From Desulforapulum sp034007745 (GTDB taxonomy: Bacteria; Desulfobacterota; Desulfobacteria; Desulfobacterales; Desulfobacteraceae), in contig JAVEQI010000006.1 of NCBI GenBank assembly GCA_034007745.1, positions 42,166 through 106,165 of the forward strand: a DNA stretch of 64,000 nucleotides, in the 5' to 3' direction. The position numbers and the translations under genes are program-made. The notes beneath the pieces are model-generated. The model made no database searches. It was not told the DNA's origin and saw only the letters and a program-made list of their open reading frames with translations. This document shows, one piece after another, positions 9,528 to 16,868 of the stretch. Position 1 is the stretch's first letter; every line of letters begins with the position of its first letter.

Positions 9528-9750
9528 GTGGAAGAGCTTGATAAAAAATATGGGTTCTGGACTGCAACGGCCATGGTTGTGGGTATCGTCATTGATTCTG
9601 GTGTGTTCTTCAAGGCAGATGACGTCCTCAAGGCTTCGGGGGGCCGTACAAAAAGATATATTTATCCCCTTTCTGATCATTACCCTCATCATCTGCCTTA
9701 TGGGTCATTATTGCATGAACCCCTTATCTGGAAAGGCCGGCACCCTTTAA
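9528..9750 (+). pseudogene. Remnant of an APC-family amino-acid permease
   Basis: A GTG start with AGGAG seven bases upstream opens an N-terminus characteristic of APC-superfamily permeases: KYGFWTATAMVVGIVIDSG, then VFFKADDVLKASGG. After about 40 residues the reading frame changes. A second frame, ending at 9750, encodes one hydrophobic segment (FIPFLIITLIICLMG) and a short tail that could be the permease C-terminus. Such proteins are normally over 400 residues, so most of the gene is gone, probably by internal deletion. An intact ribosome binding site suggests recent loss. Confidence 0.6.
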
Positions 9751-9856
9751 ATCCTGTTGATTGCCTAGAGCTCCCATGTCCTCACGGGCACAACGAACGC
9801 TGAAAAAAAGTTGCTGTTAGCACTCAATACCCGGCACCTTCTTTTTCATACAAAAT

Positions 9857-10198
9857 TCATTGCAGGCCCCATTGAGCCACCTGAAAAACCACCATGCTCA
9901 CCACTATGGTAAGCAGCAGGTTTTTAGACACCCATCCAACGCCACAGGCCGCAAGGGCACCGATGAGATAGGGATTGCTCAGCTTTAGGTTAAGGGTTTG
10001 CCCTTCGGGCATGAGCACACTTGGAACAATGATTGCGGTAAGCACCACGGGGGGGACATACCTCAACCCCCTCTCAAAGAGATCCGGGAATCTAAAACGC
10101 CCGGATATGGGAAACATGATATAGCGTATGGCAAAGGTGACTAGGGCCATCCCCGCCACCATATATACCTCATAAAGATTGATACCCATATCAAACAT
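9857..10198 (-). CDS. azlD: AzlD-type branched-chain amino-acid transport subunit
   Basis: Small partner of AzlC in amino-acid export. It has 113 residues with four hydrophobic segments spanning nearly the whole protein, and an R-x-P-x-L-FERGLRYVPP-like central part typical of AzlD. It follows azlC by 8 bp. AzlCD systems export branched-chain amino acids or analogues; the substrate here is not visible. Confidence 0.88.
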   Translation of the reverse strand: MFDMGINLYEVYMVAGMALVTFAIRYIMFPISGRFRFPDLFERGLRYVPPVVLTAIIVPSVLMPEGQTLNLKLSNPYLIGALAACGVGWVSKNLLLTIVVSMVVFQVAQWGLQ

Positions 10199-10206
10199 CC
10201 CCTGAC

Positions 10207-10956
10207 CTAATTTTTAGCCGTTTTTTGTTTTTTTGAAAGGACCCGTTCACAGAGAAGACCCACGGCAACACCGGCAACGGCCGCCACCATCAACCCCAGT
10301 TTATGGGGAAGCCCCGCTGACAAAATTGATACAACTCCCGCGGTGACAACCGAGGCCCACATGGGTTTTGAGACAAGGTAGGGAAGGACTATCCCGATAA
10401 ATGTCGCAGGCATTGCAAAATCAAGCCCCCACTCGGATATTTCAGGAAATGCCCTGCCCGCTGTAAGACCTAGAAGGGTGCAGAGATTCCAGCTTAAGTA
10501 CATGAAAACCATTGACCCGAGGTTATAGTAGTGATTGCCCGGAGAACCTGCCATCCGGGTGTAGCGGTTTACAGCCACGGCAAAGGTCTCGTCGGTCAGA
10601 CCAAACGAGAGCACCACCTTCCACGCCCGGCTTAAACCTTTATAAAAGGGAACCATGGTGGCGCCATAGAGCAGATGACGCAGGTTGACCACAAAGGTGG
10701 TCAAAACAATCATTGGCCAGGCCGTGCCTACTGCCACCAGGCCTACACATACAAACTGTGAAGATCCTGCAAATACAAATATGGACAGACCCATGGTGGC
10801 GGCAAAGGAAATTCCTGCCGTTGCCGCAAGGGTGCCGAAGATGATGCCAAAGGGAATGGCCCCGACAATCAGGGGAAAGGTGTCCTTTGCCCCTTCCAGG
10901 AACAGGACTGATCTGCGGACCGGAAAAATGGTATCTATGGTATCAGGCTGGTTCAT
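10207..10956 (-). CDS. azlC: AzlC-type branched-chain amino-acid exporter, large subunit
   Basis: Inner-membrane export protein, 249 residues with seven to eight predicted membrane segments. The AzlC core is clear: PFGIIFGTLAATAGIS near 35-50, the GSSQFVCVGLVA stretch near 65, and NLRHLLYGATMVP near 90. It lies 41 bp downstream of the selenoprotein gene on the same strand, so the two may share a transcript. Confidence 0.92.
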   Translation of the reverse strand: MNQPDTIDTIFPVRRSVLFLEGAKDTFPLIVGAIPFGIIFGTLAATAGISFAATMGLSIFVFAGSSQFVCVGLVAVGTAWPMIVLTTFVVNLRHLLYGATMVPFYKGLSRAWKVVLSFGLTDETFAVAVNRYTRMAGSPGNHYYNLGSMVFMYLSWNLCTLLGLTAGRAFPEISEWGLDFAMPATFIGIVLPYLVSKPMWASVVTAGVVSILSAGLPHKLGLMVAAVAGVAVGLLCERVLSKKQKTAKN

Positions 10957-10997
10957 TAATTTTTATAATCCTGCAAAAGGGGTTACAGATAAAACGG

Positions 10998-11333
10998 CTA
11001 TTTCCAGGAGTCATAAAAATCAGCATTAAACCCGACGACAAAGTTATCCTTTGTCCGAAAGGCCGGGGCCCTTAAATTGCCCGAAGGCCCCATGGCCTGT
11101 TTTAAAATCTTTTCTTTATCATCCAGAGTGGGATTCCAGGTCTGCACTTTTTTCCCCTTTGCAGTTACAAGGACAGTAGCATGCTGAATCATCTCCCATG
11201 CAGCAGCCCCGTCAAATCGCTCTTTTCGAGCGTCCACAACATTCTTTATTGTCACATTTTTTGCAGCAAGAGCCTCCTGTGCTTTTTTGCACGAGGTTCA
11301 GCCCTTACGAATATATGCCCACACTATTTCCAT
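10998..11333 (-). CDS. ArsC/Spx-family selenoprotein (TGA at codon 12 = Sec)
   Basis: An ATG at 11333 preceded by AGGAGGG opens 112 codons that are in frame except for one TGA, codon 12 (11300-11298). Read with Sec the N-terminus is RKGUTSCKKAQ, a UxxC version of the CxxC motif of thioredoxin-fold ArsC-like proteins. The rest (AKGKKVQTW near 55, then GPSGNLRAP) fits small ArsC-like redox proteins, which exist as natural Cys and Sec forms. A candidate SECIS hairpin begins just after the TGA. Ordinary gene calling would start at the GTG at 11255 and lose the active site. Probably a thiol/selenol oxidoreductase; substrate unknown, and arsenate reduction should not be assumed. It probably heads an operon with azlC. 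Confidence 0.86.
11265..11300 (-). promoter_or_regulatory. UGA codon and candidate bacterial SECIS element
   Basis: After the TGA (11300-11298) the mRNA can pair AGCA (11283-11280) with UGCU (11268-11265), plus AG with CU above a small internal mismatch, leaving apical loop GAGG at 11276-11273. The loop begins 21 nt after the UGA and starts with G, which fits the general shape described for bacterial SECIS elements. A competing GUGC/GCAC hairpin lies just upstream. The fold was made by hand. Confidence 0.6.
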
Positions 11334-11425
11334 CGAACCCTCCTGAACAATCTGTTCTTTTTATCATGTTTAATCTTCGGTCCTAAGCCAGCCCGTGAGC
11401 TGTCGAAATGACCACGCCTTTTCGG

Positions 11426-11605
11426 TCAAAACCACGTAAAAGGCCCTGCCCCTTTTTCAAGCCTCATAAGCCCTGTCTCAATCAACTCCCTGGGGCATTT
11501 AATACTGAGGGCCGGAGTAGTTTTTGACATGGCAGGTTCCTCCCCCGTAAACAGCAGAAAGAACAACAAATGCCTTTGAGTCACCCCTGGATTAAAATCC
11601 ATCAT
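11426..11605 (-). CDS. Possible small protein, 59 residues, unknown function
   Basis: An ATG-ATG start at 11605 with AAGGA five bases upstream opens a 59-residue frame. It has a hydrophobic stretch (HLLFFLLFTG) near the N-terminus, one Cys (IKCPRELIE) and a GPFTWF end. It lies 92 bp upstream of the selenoprotein gene on the same strand. I do not recognise a family. Its 3' part overlaps another open frame of coding-like composition, so it may be a decayed gene. Confidence 0.3.
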   Translation of the reverse strand: MMDFNPGVTQRHLLFFLLFTGEEPAMSKTTPALSIKCPRELIETGLMRLEKGAGPFTWF

Positions 11606-11653
11606 TTTTTCCTTATCTCTTTTAAAGTCAACCAGTACGAGTTATAAAAATGC

Positions 11654-11695
11654 AAGTGTTTCAACCTTCGTTGTGTCCATAAGGATATGTGAGTT
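11654..11695. repeat. Dispersed REP-like core, copy 1
   Basis: This stretch contains GTGTTTCA, then CTTCGTTGTGTCC and a short stem around ATAA. It matches copies at 35911-35955 and 43591-43635. Here the heptanucleotide repeats lie about 120 bp away instead of directly adjoining. Confidence 0.65.
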
Positions 11696-11817
11696 ACATC
11701 AATCACCGCCTTTTTTCCCACGGTCAAAGAAATCTTGCAAGTGGTATTGTTTTTTTGCGGCTGTTTATTTTTTTCAAAAACCTGTTATTATTCCTACTAT
11801 ATAATATCTTTACAGAC

Positions 11818-11862
11818 ATTAGCTGTTAACAATCAGTTAAGCGCTAACAGCTAAAAGCTAAG
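11818..11862. repeat. GCTAANN heptanucleotide repeats upstream of the YhdH-type gene
   Basis: TTAGCTGTTAA is followed by GCTAACAGCTAAAAGCTAA in inverted orientation, so the segment can fold into a hairpin shortly before the AAGGAGG-like ribosome binding site of the next gene. A TATAAT hexamer lies just upstream at 11800-11805, so the repeats may be in the 5' untranslated region. The rest of 11606-11885 shows no gene. Confidence 0.7.
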
Positions 11863-11885
11863 AAACCATTCAAGGAGGCAAGAGA

Positions 11886-12878
11886 ATGAACCAGACTGAA
11901 TTTAAAGCCCTTGTAGTTGAAGAATTATCCCCAGAAGCTTTTACACGAACGGTCAGGACACTGTCCATTGATACTCTTCCCCCGGGGGATTTATTGATCC
12001 GGGTCAATTACTCGTCCCTGAACTATAAGGATGCTCTTTCGGCAAGCGGCAACCGAGGGGTAACACGAAAATTCCCCCACACACCGGGAATCGATGCCGC
12101 AGGCGTTGTGGTTGAAAGTGCAGCCCGGGAGTTCAAGCAGGGGGACGAGGTGATCGTCACAAGCTACGACCTTGGCATGGAAACCCCTGGCGGATTTGGC
12201 CAGTACATCCGGGTACCCTCTGAATGGGCAGTAAAGCTACCCAGGGGCCTCACCCAGAAAGAAAGCATGATGTTTGGCACGGCAGGGTTTACCGCAGGCA
12301 TGTCTGTGGATCAAATAACCTCCATCCTTGAACCTTCCATGGGGGAAATTCTTGTGACCGGTGCCACGGGCGGAGTCGGAAGTTTGAGCGTTGCCATCCT
12401 TTCCGGGCTCGGATTTGAGGTGGTGGGCGTAACAGGGAAAAGGACCGGCGATGATTTTTTAAAGGGCCTTGGTGCAAAGAGAACCATAACCAGGGATGAG
12501 GCGACAGACACAACCGGCAAACCCCTTTTAAAGGGCCAGTGGGCCGGGGTGATCGACACGGTGGGTGGTGATATCCTGGCCACAGCCATCAAATCCACAC
12601 AGCCCTGGGGTATTGTCACCTGCTGCGGCAATGTGGCATCACCGGATCTTCCCATCAACGTCTATCCCTTTATCTTAAGGGGGGTGAGGCTTGTGGGCAT
12701 AGACTCTCAGAACTGTCCCATGGCCCTTAGAAGGACTGTCTGGGCAAGGCTTGCGAACGATTGGAAGTGCGACACGCTTGAATCCCTTGCCCGGGAGGTA
12801 ACCCTTGACGGCCTTGACCATGAAATCAATTTGATCCTGGTCGGCAAACAGCAGGGTCGGGTTCTTGTGAAGCTGTGA
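11886..12878 (+). CDS. YhdH/AcuI-family NADPH-dependent acrylyl-CoA reductase or quinone oxidoreductase
   Basis: Zinc-less medium-chain dehydrogenase/reductase, 330 residues. The N-terminal GroES-like domain has the family stretch NYSSLNYKDALSASG (about 43-57) and HTPGIDAAGVV (66-76). The Rossmann glycine motif is VTGATGGVGSLSVAI near 158. This subfamily includes AcuI, which reduces acryloyl-CoA to propionyl-CoA, and E. coli YhdH; sequence alone does not fix the substrate. A GGAGG ribosome binding site precedes the ATG. It is separated from the following genes by about 100 bp. Confidence 0.9.
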   Translation: MNQTEFKALVVEELSPEAFTRTVRTLSIDTLPPGDLLIRVNYSSLNYKDALSASGNRGVTRKFPHTPGIDAAGVVVESAAREFKQGDEVIVTSYDLGMETPGGFGQYIRVPSEWAVKLPRGLTQKESMMFGTAGFTAGMSVDQITSILEPSMGEILVTGATGGVGSLSVAILSGLGFEVVGVTGKRTGDDFLKGLGAKRTITRDEATDTTGKPLLKGQWAGVIDTVGGDILATAIKSTQPWGIVTCCGNVASPDLPINVYPFILRGVRLVGIDSQNCPMALRRTVWARLANDWKCDTLESLAREVTLDGLDHEINLILVGKQQGRVLVKL

Positions 12879-12975
12879 TTAAGGTTAAAAACTTGACCCT
12901 CGGGTTAAATGGCGATAATACAACGGATCAAAATAGATAAACCAGAATCAAATTTCCATAATTCGGAGATATTAA

Positions 12976-14001
12976 ATGAAAGAGATTCGTGACAATGCAA
13001 GACAACTGATGAAGGGGTACTGCAGGGTCTGCCCCAGGTGCGACGGCAAGGCCTGTGCAGGTGAAGTGCCGGGCATGGGCGGCATTGGAACGGCAGCCTC
13101 GTTCAAGGCCAATATCAGCGCCCTGGACAGCTTAAAGTTCAACATGCGGCTTATCCACGATGTTACAGAGCCTGACACCACCACCTCGTTGCTCGGAATC
13201 GACCTTGCCCTGCCCGTGCTCGCAGCCCCCATCGGCGGGGTGGTTTTTAATATGGGCGGTAAGGTCACAGAAGAGGAATATATCGAAGGTATAATCCACG
13301 GATGCAGATCAAAGGGAATCCTCGGCTGTACAGGCGACGGGGTTCCACCCTTTATCCATGAATCTGGATTTGAGGCGATCCGCAGGGCCGACGGCCACGG
13401 CATACCCTTTATAAAGCCATGGGAAGACCAGGAGCTTAACGACAAGTTCAAAAAGGCTGAACAGACAGGGGCAAAGATTGTGGGCATGGACATCGATGCG
13501 GCAGGTTTGATAACCCTCAGAAAGATGGGAAGACCAGTGGGACCCAAAACCCTCGATGCCCTAAAAAAAATCATCGCCGCAACCCCCATGCGTTTCATCC
13601 TCAAGGGGGTGATGACCCCGGACGAGGCTCTTTTGGCGGTGGAGGCCGGGGCCGACGCAATTGTGGTGTCAAACCACGGGGGAAGGGTCCTTGACCACAC
13701 CCCGGGAGCTGCCCGGGTTCTGGCGGAAATAGCCGAACGGGTAAAGGGGAAGATCACCATTCTAGCCGACGGGGGAGTCAGGACCGGCGGTGACGTACTC
13801 AAGCTTATGGCCCTTGGGGCAGATGCCGTGATGATCGGCAGACCCTTTTCCATTGCCTGTGTTGGCGGCCTCCAGCAGGGGGTGGAGACCTTTATCGACA
13901 CCATACATCAGGAGCTGAAACAGACCATGGTACTCACTGGAACGGCAGACCTCACCAGGGTAACTCCGGCCATCCTTGCCGGTCAGGGGGTCCCATGCTG
14001 A
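12976..14001 (+). CDS. FMN-dependent alpha-hydroxy-acid oxidising enzyme
   Basis: TIM-barrel flavoprotein of the lactate/glycolate oxidase family, 341 residues. The active-site and FMN-binding block VSNHGGRVLDHTPGA is near 230, followed by ADGGVRTGGDVLKL and ALGADAVMIGRPF. The N-terminus has a Cys group (CRVCPRCDGKAC at about 16-27), unusual for classical family members and suggesting an Fe-S or metal site, as in some anaerobe homologues. The stop overlaps the proline dehydrogenase start by 7 bp. Substrate unknown; a cytoplasmic hydroxy-acid dehydrogenase is likelier than an oxidase in an anaerobe. Confidence 0.9.
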   Translation: MKEIRDNARQLMKGYCRVCPRCDGKACAGEVPGMGGIGTAASFKANISALDSLKFNMRLIHDVTEPDTTTSLLGIDLALPVLAAPIGGVVFNMGGKVTEEEYIEGIIHGCRSKGILGCTGDGVPPFIHESGFEAIRRADGHGIPFIKPWEDQELNDKFKKAEQTGAKIVGMDIDAAGLITLRKMGRPVGPKTLDALKKIIAATPMRFILKGVMTPDEALLAVEAGADAIVVSNHGGRVLDHTPGAARVLAEIAERVKGKITILADGGVRTGGDVLKLMALGADAVMIGRPFSIACVGGLQQGVETFIDTIHQELKQTMVLTGTADLTRVTPAILAGQGVPC

Positions 14002-14906
14002 ACAATGCCATGGCAAGACTCCTGCCCCTGCTGCCTGAACGACTGGTGTGGATCTTTTCAAAGCGCTATATCGCAGGCATTGACATGAACGACGCATTCA
14101 GGGAAGCAAAGGATCTCAACGACCAGGGCGCCATGGTAACCCTGGATCTTCTGGGTGAGTTCATCACCACAATGGATGAGGCCGAAAAAAACACCCAGGC
14201 CTACCTTGACCTCATGGACGCCCTTCATCGGTCTGGAATAAACGGCAATCTTTCGGTGAAGCCCACCATGTTCGGACTCCTCATCAACAAGGAGCGCTGC
14301 TTTGAACATGTCCGGGAGATCGTCCAAAGGGCAGCAGGGTACAAGAGCTTCATCCGCATTGACATGGAAGACTCTGCCTGCACCTCCATGGAGATAGACA
14401 TTTTCAGACGGCTCAAAACAGAATTTCCTGGTCATGTAGGCCTGGTCATCCAGGCGTATCTTAAAAGAACTCCAGATGACCTGAAATCTCTCATGGACAT
14501 TCATACAAAAGAGGCCCCCCTGAACTTCCGGCTTTGCAAGGGGATCTATGTGGAGCCTGGAGCCATTGCCTTTAAGCGCTACGAAGAGATCAACGCCGCC
14601 TATGTGGAAAACCTTGAGTTCATTTTTAAGAACAAAATCTATGCAGCCGTTGCAACCCACGATGCCAGACTTGTGGATGCGGCTTTTGATTTGATTGAAC
14701 GGTATGGTGTACCAAAGAATATGGTCGAGTTCCAGATGCTCTTTGGCGTGACACCAAGTTTGAGGCAATCCATCCTTGACAGGGGCTTTCCCATGCGGAT
14801 TTACATACCCTTTGGCAGGGACTGGTTCGGATACTCCACAAGAAGGTTAAAGGAGAACCCGGCCATGGTTCAGCATATTGTCAAGGCCTTATTTATGCGG
14901 GGTTAA
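13995..14906 (+). CDS. Proline dehydrogenase (PutA-type catalytic domain)
   Basis: FAD-dependent oxidation of proline to pyrroline-5-carboxylate. It has 303 residues, the stand-alone size. Barrel motifs visible include LSVKPTMFGL (about 91-100), FIRIDMEDSACT (117-128), QAYLKRTPDDL near 154, the FRLCKGIYVEPG segment near 176 and RDWFGYSTRRLKENP at the C-terminus, where the arginines bind the substrate carboxylate. No P5C dehydrogenase gene adjoins it. It is co-transcribed with the hydroxy-acid enzyme upstream and threonine aldolase downstream. Confidence 0.9.
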   Translation: MLNNAMARLLPLLPERLVWIFSKRYIAGIDMNDAFREAKDLNDQGAMVTLDLLGEFITTMDEAEKNTQAYLDLMDALHRSGINGNLSVKPTMFGLLINKERCFEHVREIVQRAAGYKSFIRIDMEDSACTSMEIDIFRRLKTEFPGHVGLVIQAYLKRTPDDLKSLMDIHTKEAPLNFRLCKGIYVEPGAIAFKRYEEINAAYVENLEFIFKNKIYAAVATHDARLVDAAFDLIERYGVPKNMVEFQMLFGVTPSLRQSILDRGFPMRIYIPFGRDWFGYSTRRLKENPAMVQHIVKALFMRG

Positions 14907-14913
14907 TTTTATA

Positions 14914-15918
14914 ATGATCGATCTCAGAAGCGACACAGTAACAAAACCATGTGCCAGGATGAGGGCCGGCATGGCCGGGGCCGAGGTGGGGGACGATGTC
15001 TACGGGGAAGACCCCACGGTCAATCGCCTGGAGGCCCTAGCGGCCGGAATCCTGGGCAAGGATGCGGCTTTGTTCTGTTCGTCAGGAACCCAGTCCAACC
15101 TTTTAGCCCTCATGAGCCACTGTGCCAGGGGGGACGAATACATAGTGGGCCAGCAGGCCCACACCTATAAGTACGAAGCAGGGGGTGCCGCCGTTCTCGG
15201 CAGCATCCAGCCCCAGCCCATCGAACTTGAACAGGACGGCACCCTTGATATTGCAAAGGTTGAACAGTCCATCAAGCCCGACGATTTCCATTTTGCAAAG
15301 ACCCGCCTCCTCTGTCTCGAAAATACCCAGGCCGGCAAAGTGCTCCCCATGGAGTATATTAAGGCAGCCGCAAATCTTGCCCGGGAAAAAAAATTAAAAT
15401 TCCACCTGGACGGGGCAAGGATATTCAACGCGGCCGTGAAGTTAAAAATTCCAGCCAAGGCCATTGCCGAGCCATTTGACTCGGTGTCTGTCTGCCTTTC
15501 CAAGGGCCTTGGCGCCCCAGTGGGATCTATCCTCTGTGGGAGTAAGTCTCAGATCAATCGGGCCAGGCGATGGCGCAAAATGGTCGGCGGCGGCATGCGC
15601 CAGGCAGGCATTCTGGCCTGGGCCGGCATTTTTGCCCTTGAGAACAACATTGAAAGGCTTGCCCAGGACCATGATAATGCTGCCCGTCTCACCGAGGCCC
15701 TTGGACAGATTGACGAACTCATCCTGGGCCCGGATTCGGGCCTGACCAACATGGTCTTTGTCCGGATAAAAAGCCGGGCAGACAAGCTTAACTCCTTTAT
15801 GCACAAGAGGGGCATTGCCATCCCCGAAGGCGATAATCTGAGGCTCGTCACCCACCTCAACGTCTCATCCACGGACATTGACACCGTGGTGACCGCCTTC
15901 AAGGATTTTTACCGGTGA
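14914..15918 (+). CDS. Low-specificity L-threonine aldolase
   Basis: PLP enzyme cleaving threonine or allo-threonine to glycine and acetaldehyde. From the ATG at 14914 it has 334 residues and starts MIDLRSDTVTKP, the conserved family N-terminus, so this start is preferred over a TTG upstream. Further signatures are GDDVYGEDPTVNRLE and, around the PLP lysine, VSVCLSKGLGAPVGSIL near 190-206. It starts 7 bp after proline dehydrogenase and overlaps the MoxR gene by 4 bp. The context suggests amino-acid catabolism. Confidence 0.95.
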   Translation: MIDLRSDTVTKPCARMRAGMAGAEVGDDVYGEDPTVNRLEALAAGILGKDAALFCSSGTQSNLLALMSHCARGDEYIVGQQAHTYKYEAGGAAVLGSIQPQPIELEQDGTLDIAKVEQSIKPDDFHFAKTRLLCLENTQAGKVLPMEYIKAAANLAREKKLKFHLDGARIFNAAVKLKIPAKAIAEPFDSVSVCLSKGLGAPVGSILCGSKSQINRARRWRKMVGGGMRQAGILAWAGIFALENNIERLAQDHDNAARLTEALGQIDELILGPDSGLTNMVFVRIKSRADKLNSFMHKRGIAIPEGDNLRLVTHLNVSSTDIDTVVTAFKDFYR

Positions 15919-16859
15919 ACAAGATACTCAAACCAAAGAATTCCGGAGCTGTCGTATTTACCGATGTTGATCAGGTAGAGCAGGGTCTTGCCCTGGCAAA
16001 CTATATAGCATCGAGAGAGATCTCCACCGTAGTGTTCCTGGCCCTTGCGACGGACAAACCCATTCTTATCGAGGGGCCTGCCGGGGTAGGCAAGACCGAA
16101 CTTGCCAAGGCCGTTGCCACCTGCCTTGAAAGGCGTCTCATAAGGCTCCAGTGCTACGAGGGACTTGACGAGGCAAAGGCATTGTACGAGTGGGAGTATG
16201 CAAAACAGCTCCTCTACACCCAGATGGTAAAAGACAGAATCAACACAGTCATAAAGGATGCCGATACCCTGTCCATTGCCATCGAAAGGATAGCAAGCCA
16301 GGAGGACGCCTTTTTCTCAGAGAGGTTTATCCAGCCCCGGCCCCTTCTCCAGGCCATCCTTTCGCCTGAGCCTGTGGTGCTTCTGATTGACGAGGTGGAT
16401 AAATCAGATCCCGAATTCGAGGCCTTTCTCCTGGAACTGTTGAGTGACTTCCAGGTGACCATACCCGAAATCGGCACAAAAAAACCAGTGACCATCCCCA
16501 TAGTACTTCTCACCTCCAATAACTACAGGGACATGAGCGATGCCTTAAAGCGCAGGTGCATCCACCTTTACATCGACTACCCCACAAAGGAGAGGGAGAT
16601 GGAGATCGTCCGGATGAAGCTTCCCGGCATTGACCAGGACCTTGCGGTCCAGCTGATAGATGCCATTACCCGGATACGTGATCTTGACCTCAAGAAAAAG
16701 CCCTGCATCTCCGAAACCCTGGACTGGGCAAGGGCACTCATGGCATTAAACGCAAAGGCCCTTACCCCGGACACGGTCACGGACACCCTCAACATCGTTC
16801 TCAAATACCGGGAAGACACGGCCCTTGCCCGTCGGGCCATCAACGAAATTATAGGGTAA
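15915..16859 (+). CDS. MoxR-family AAA+ ATPase
   Basis: Chaperone-like ATPase that usually acts with a VWA-domain partner to mature or activate another protein. It has 314 residues. Walker A is GPAGVGKT at 54-61 and Walker B VVLLIDEVDK near 155. A sensor-type LLTSNNYRDMSDALKRRC segment follows near 200. The GTG start overlaps the aldolase stop as GTGA. The VWA gene directly downstream completes a MoxR-VWA pair. The client is unknown; neighbouring dehydrogenases are candidates by analogy with CoxD/CoxE. Confidence 0.93.
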   Translation: MNKILKPKNSGAVVFTDVDQVEQGLALANYIASREISTVVFLALATDKPILIEGPAGVGKTELAKAVATCLERRLIRLQCYEGLDEAKALYEWEYAKQLLYTQMVKDRINTVIKDADTLSIAIERIASQEDAFFSERFIQPRPLLQAILSPEPVVLLIDEVDKSDPEFEAFLLELLSDFQVTIPEIGTKKPVTIPIVLLTSNNYRDMSDALKRRCIHLYIDYPTKEREMEIVRMKLPGIDQDLAVQLIDAITRIRDLDLKKKPCISETLDWARALMALNAKALTPDTVTDTLNIVLKYREDTALARRAINEIIG

Positions 16860-16868
16860 GGCCTGGAA

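Noticed and set aside
12972..13904. 310-codon minus-strand frame opposite the hydroxy-acid enzyme
   Set aside because: It mirrors a strong plus-strand gene with conserved active-site motifs. Its Pro/Ser/Arg-rich product is typical of antisense shadow frames.
14878..14913. TTG start extending threonine aldolase by 12 residues
   Set aside because: The conserved family N-terminus begins exactly at ATG 14914, and the extension overlaps proline dehydrogenase.
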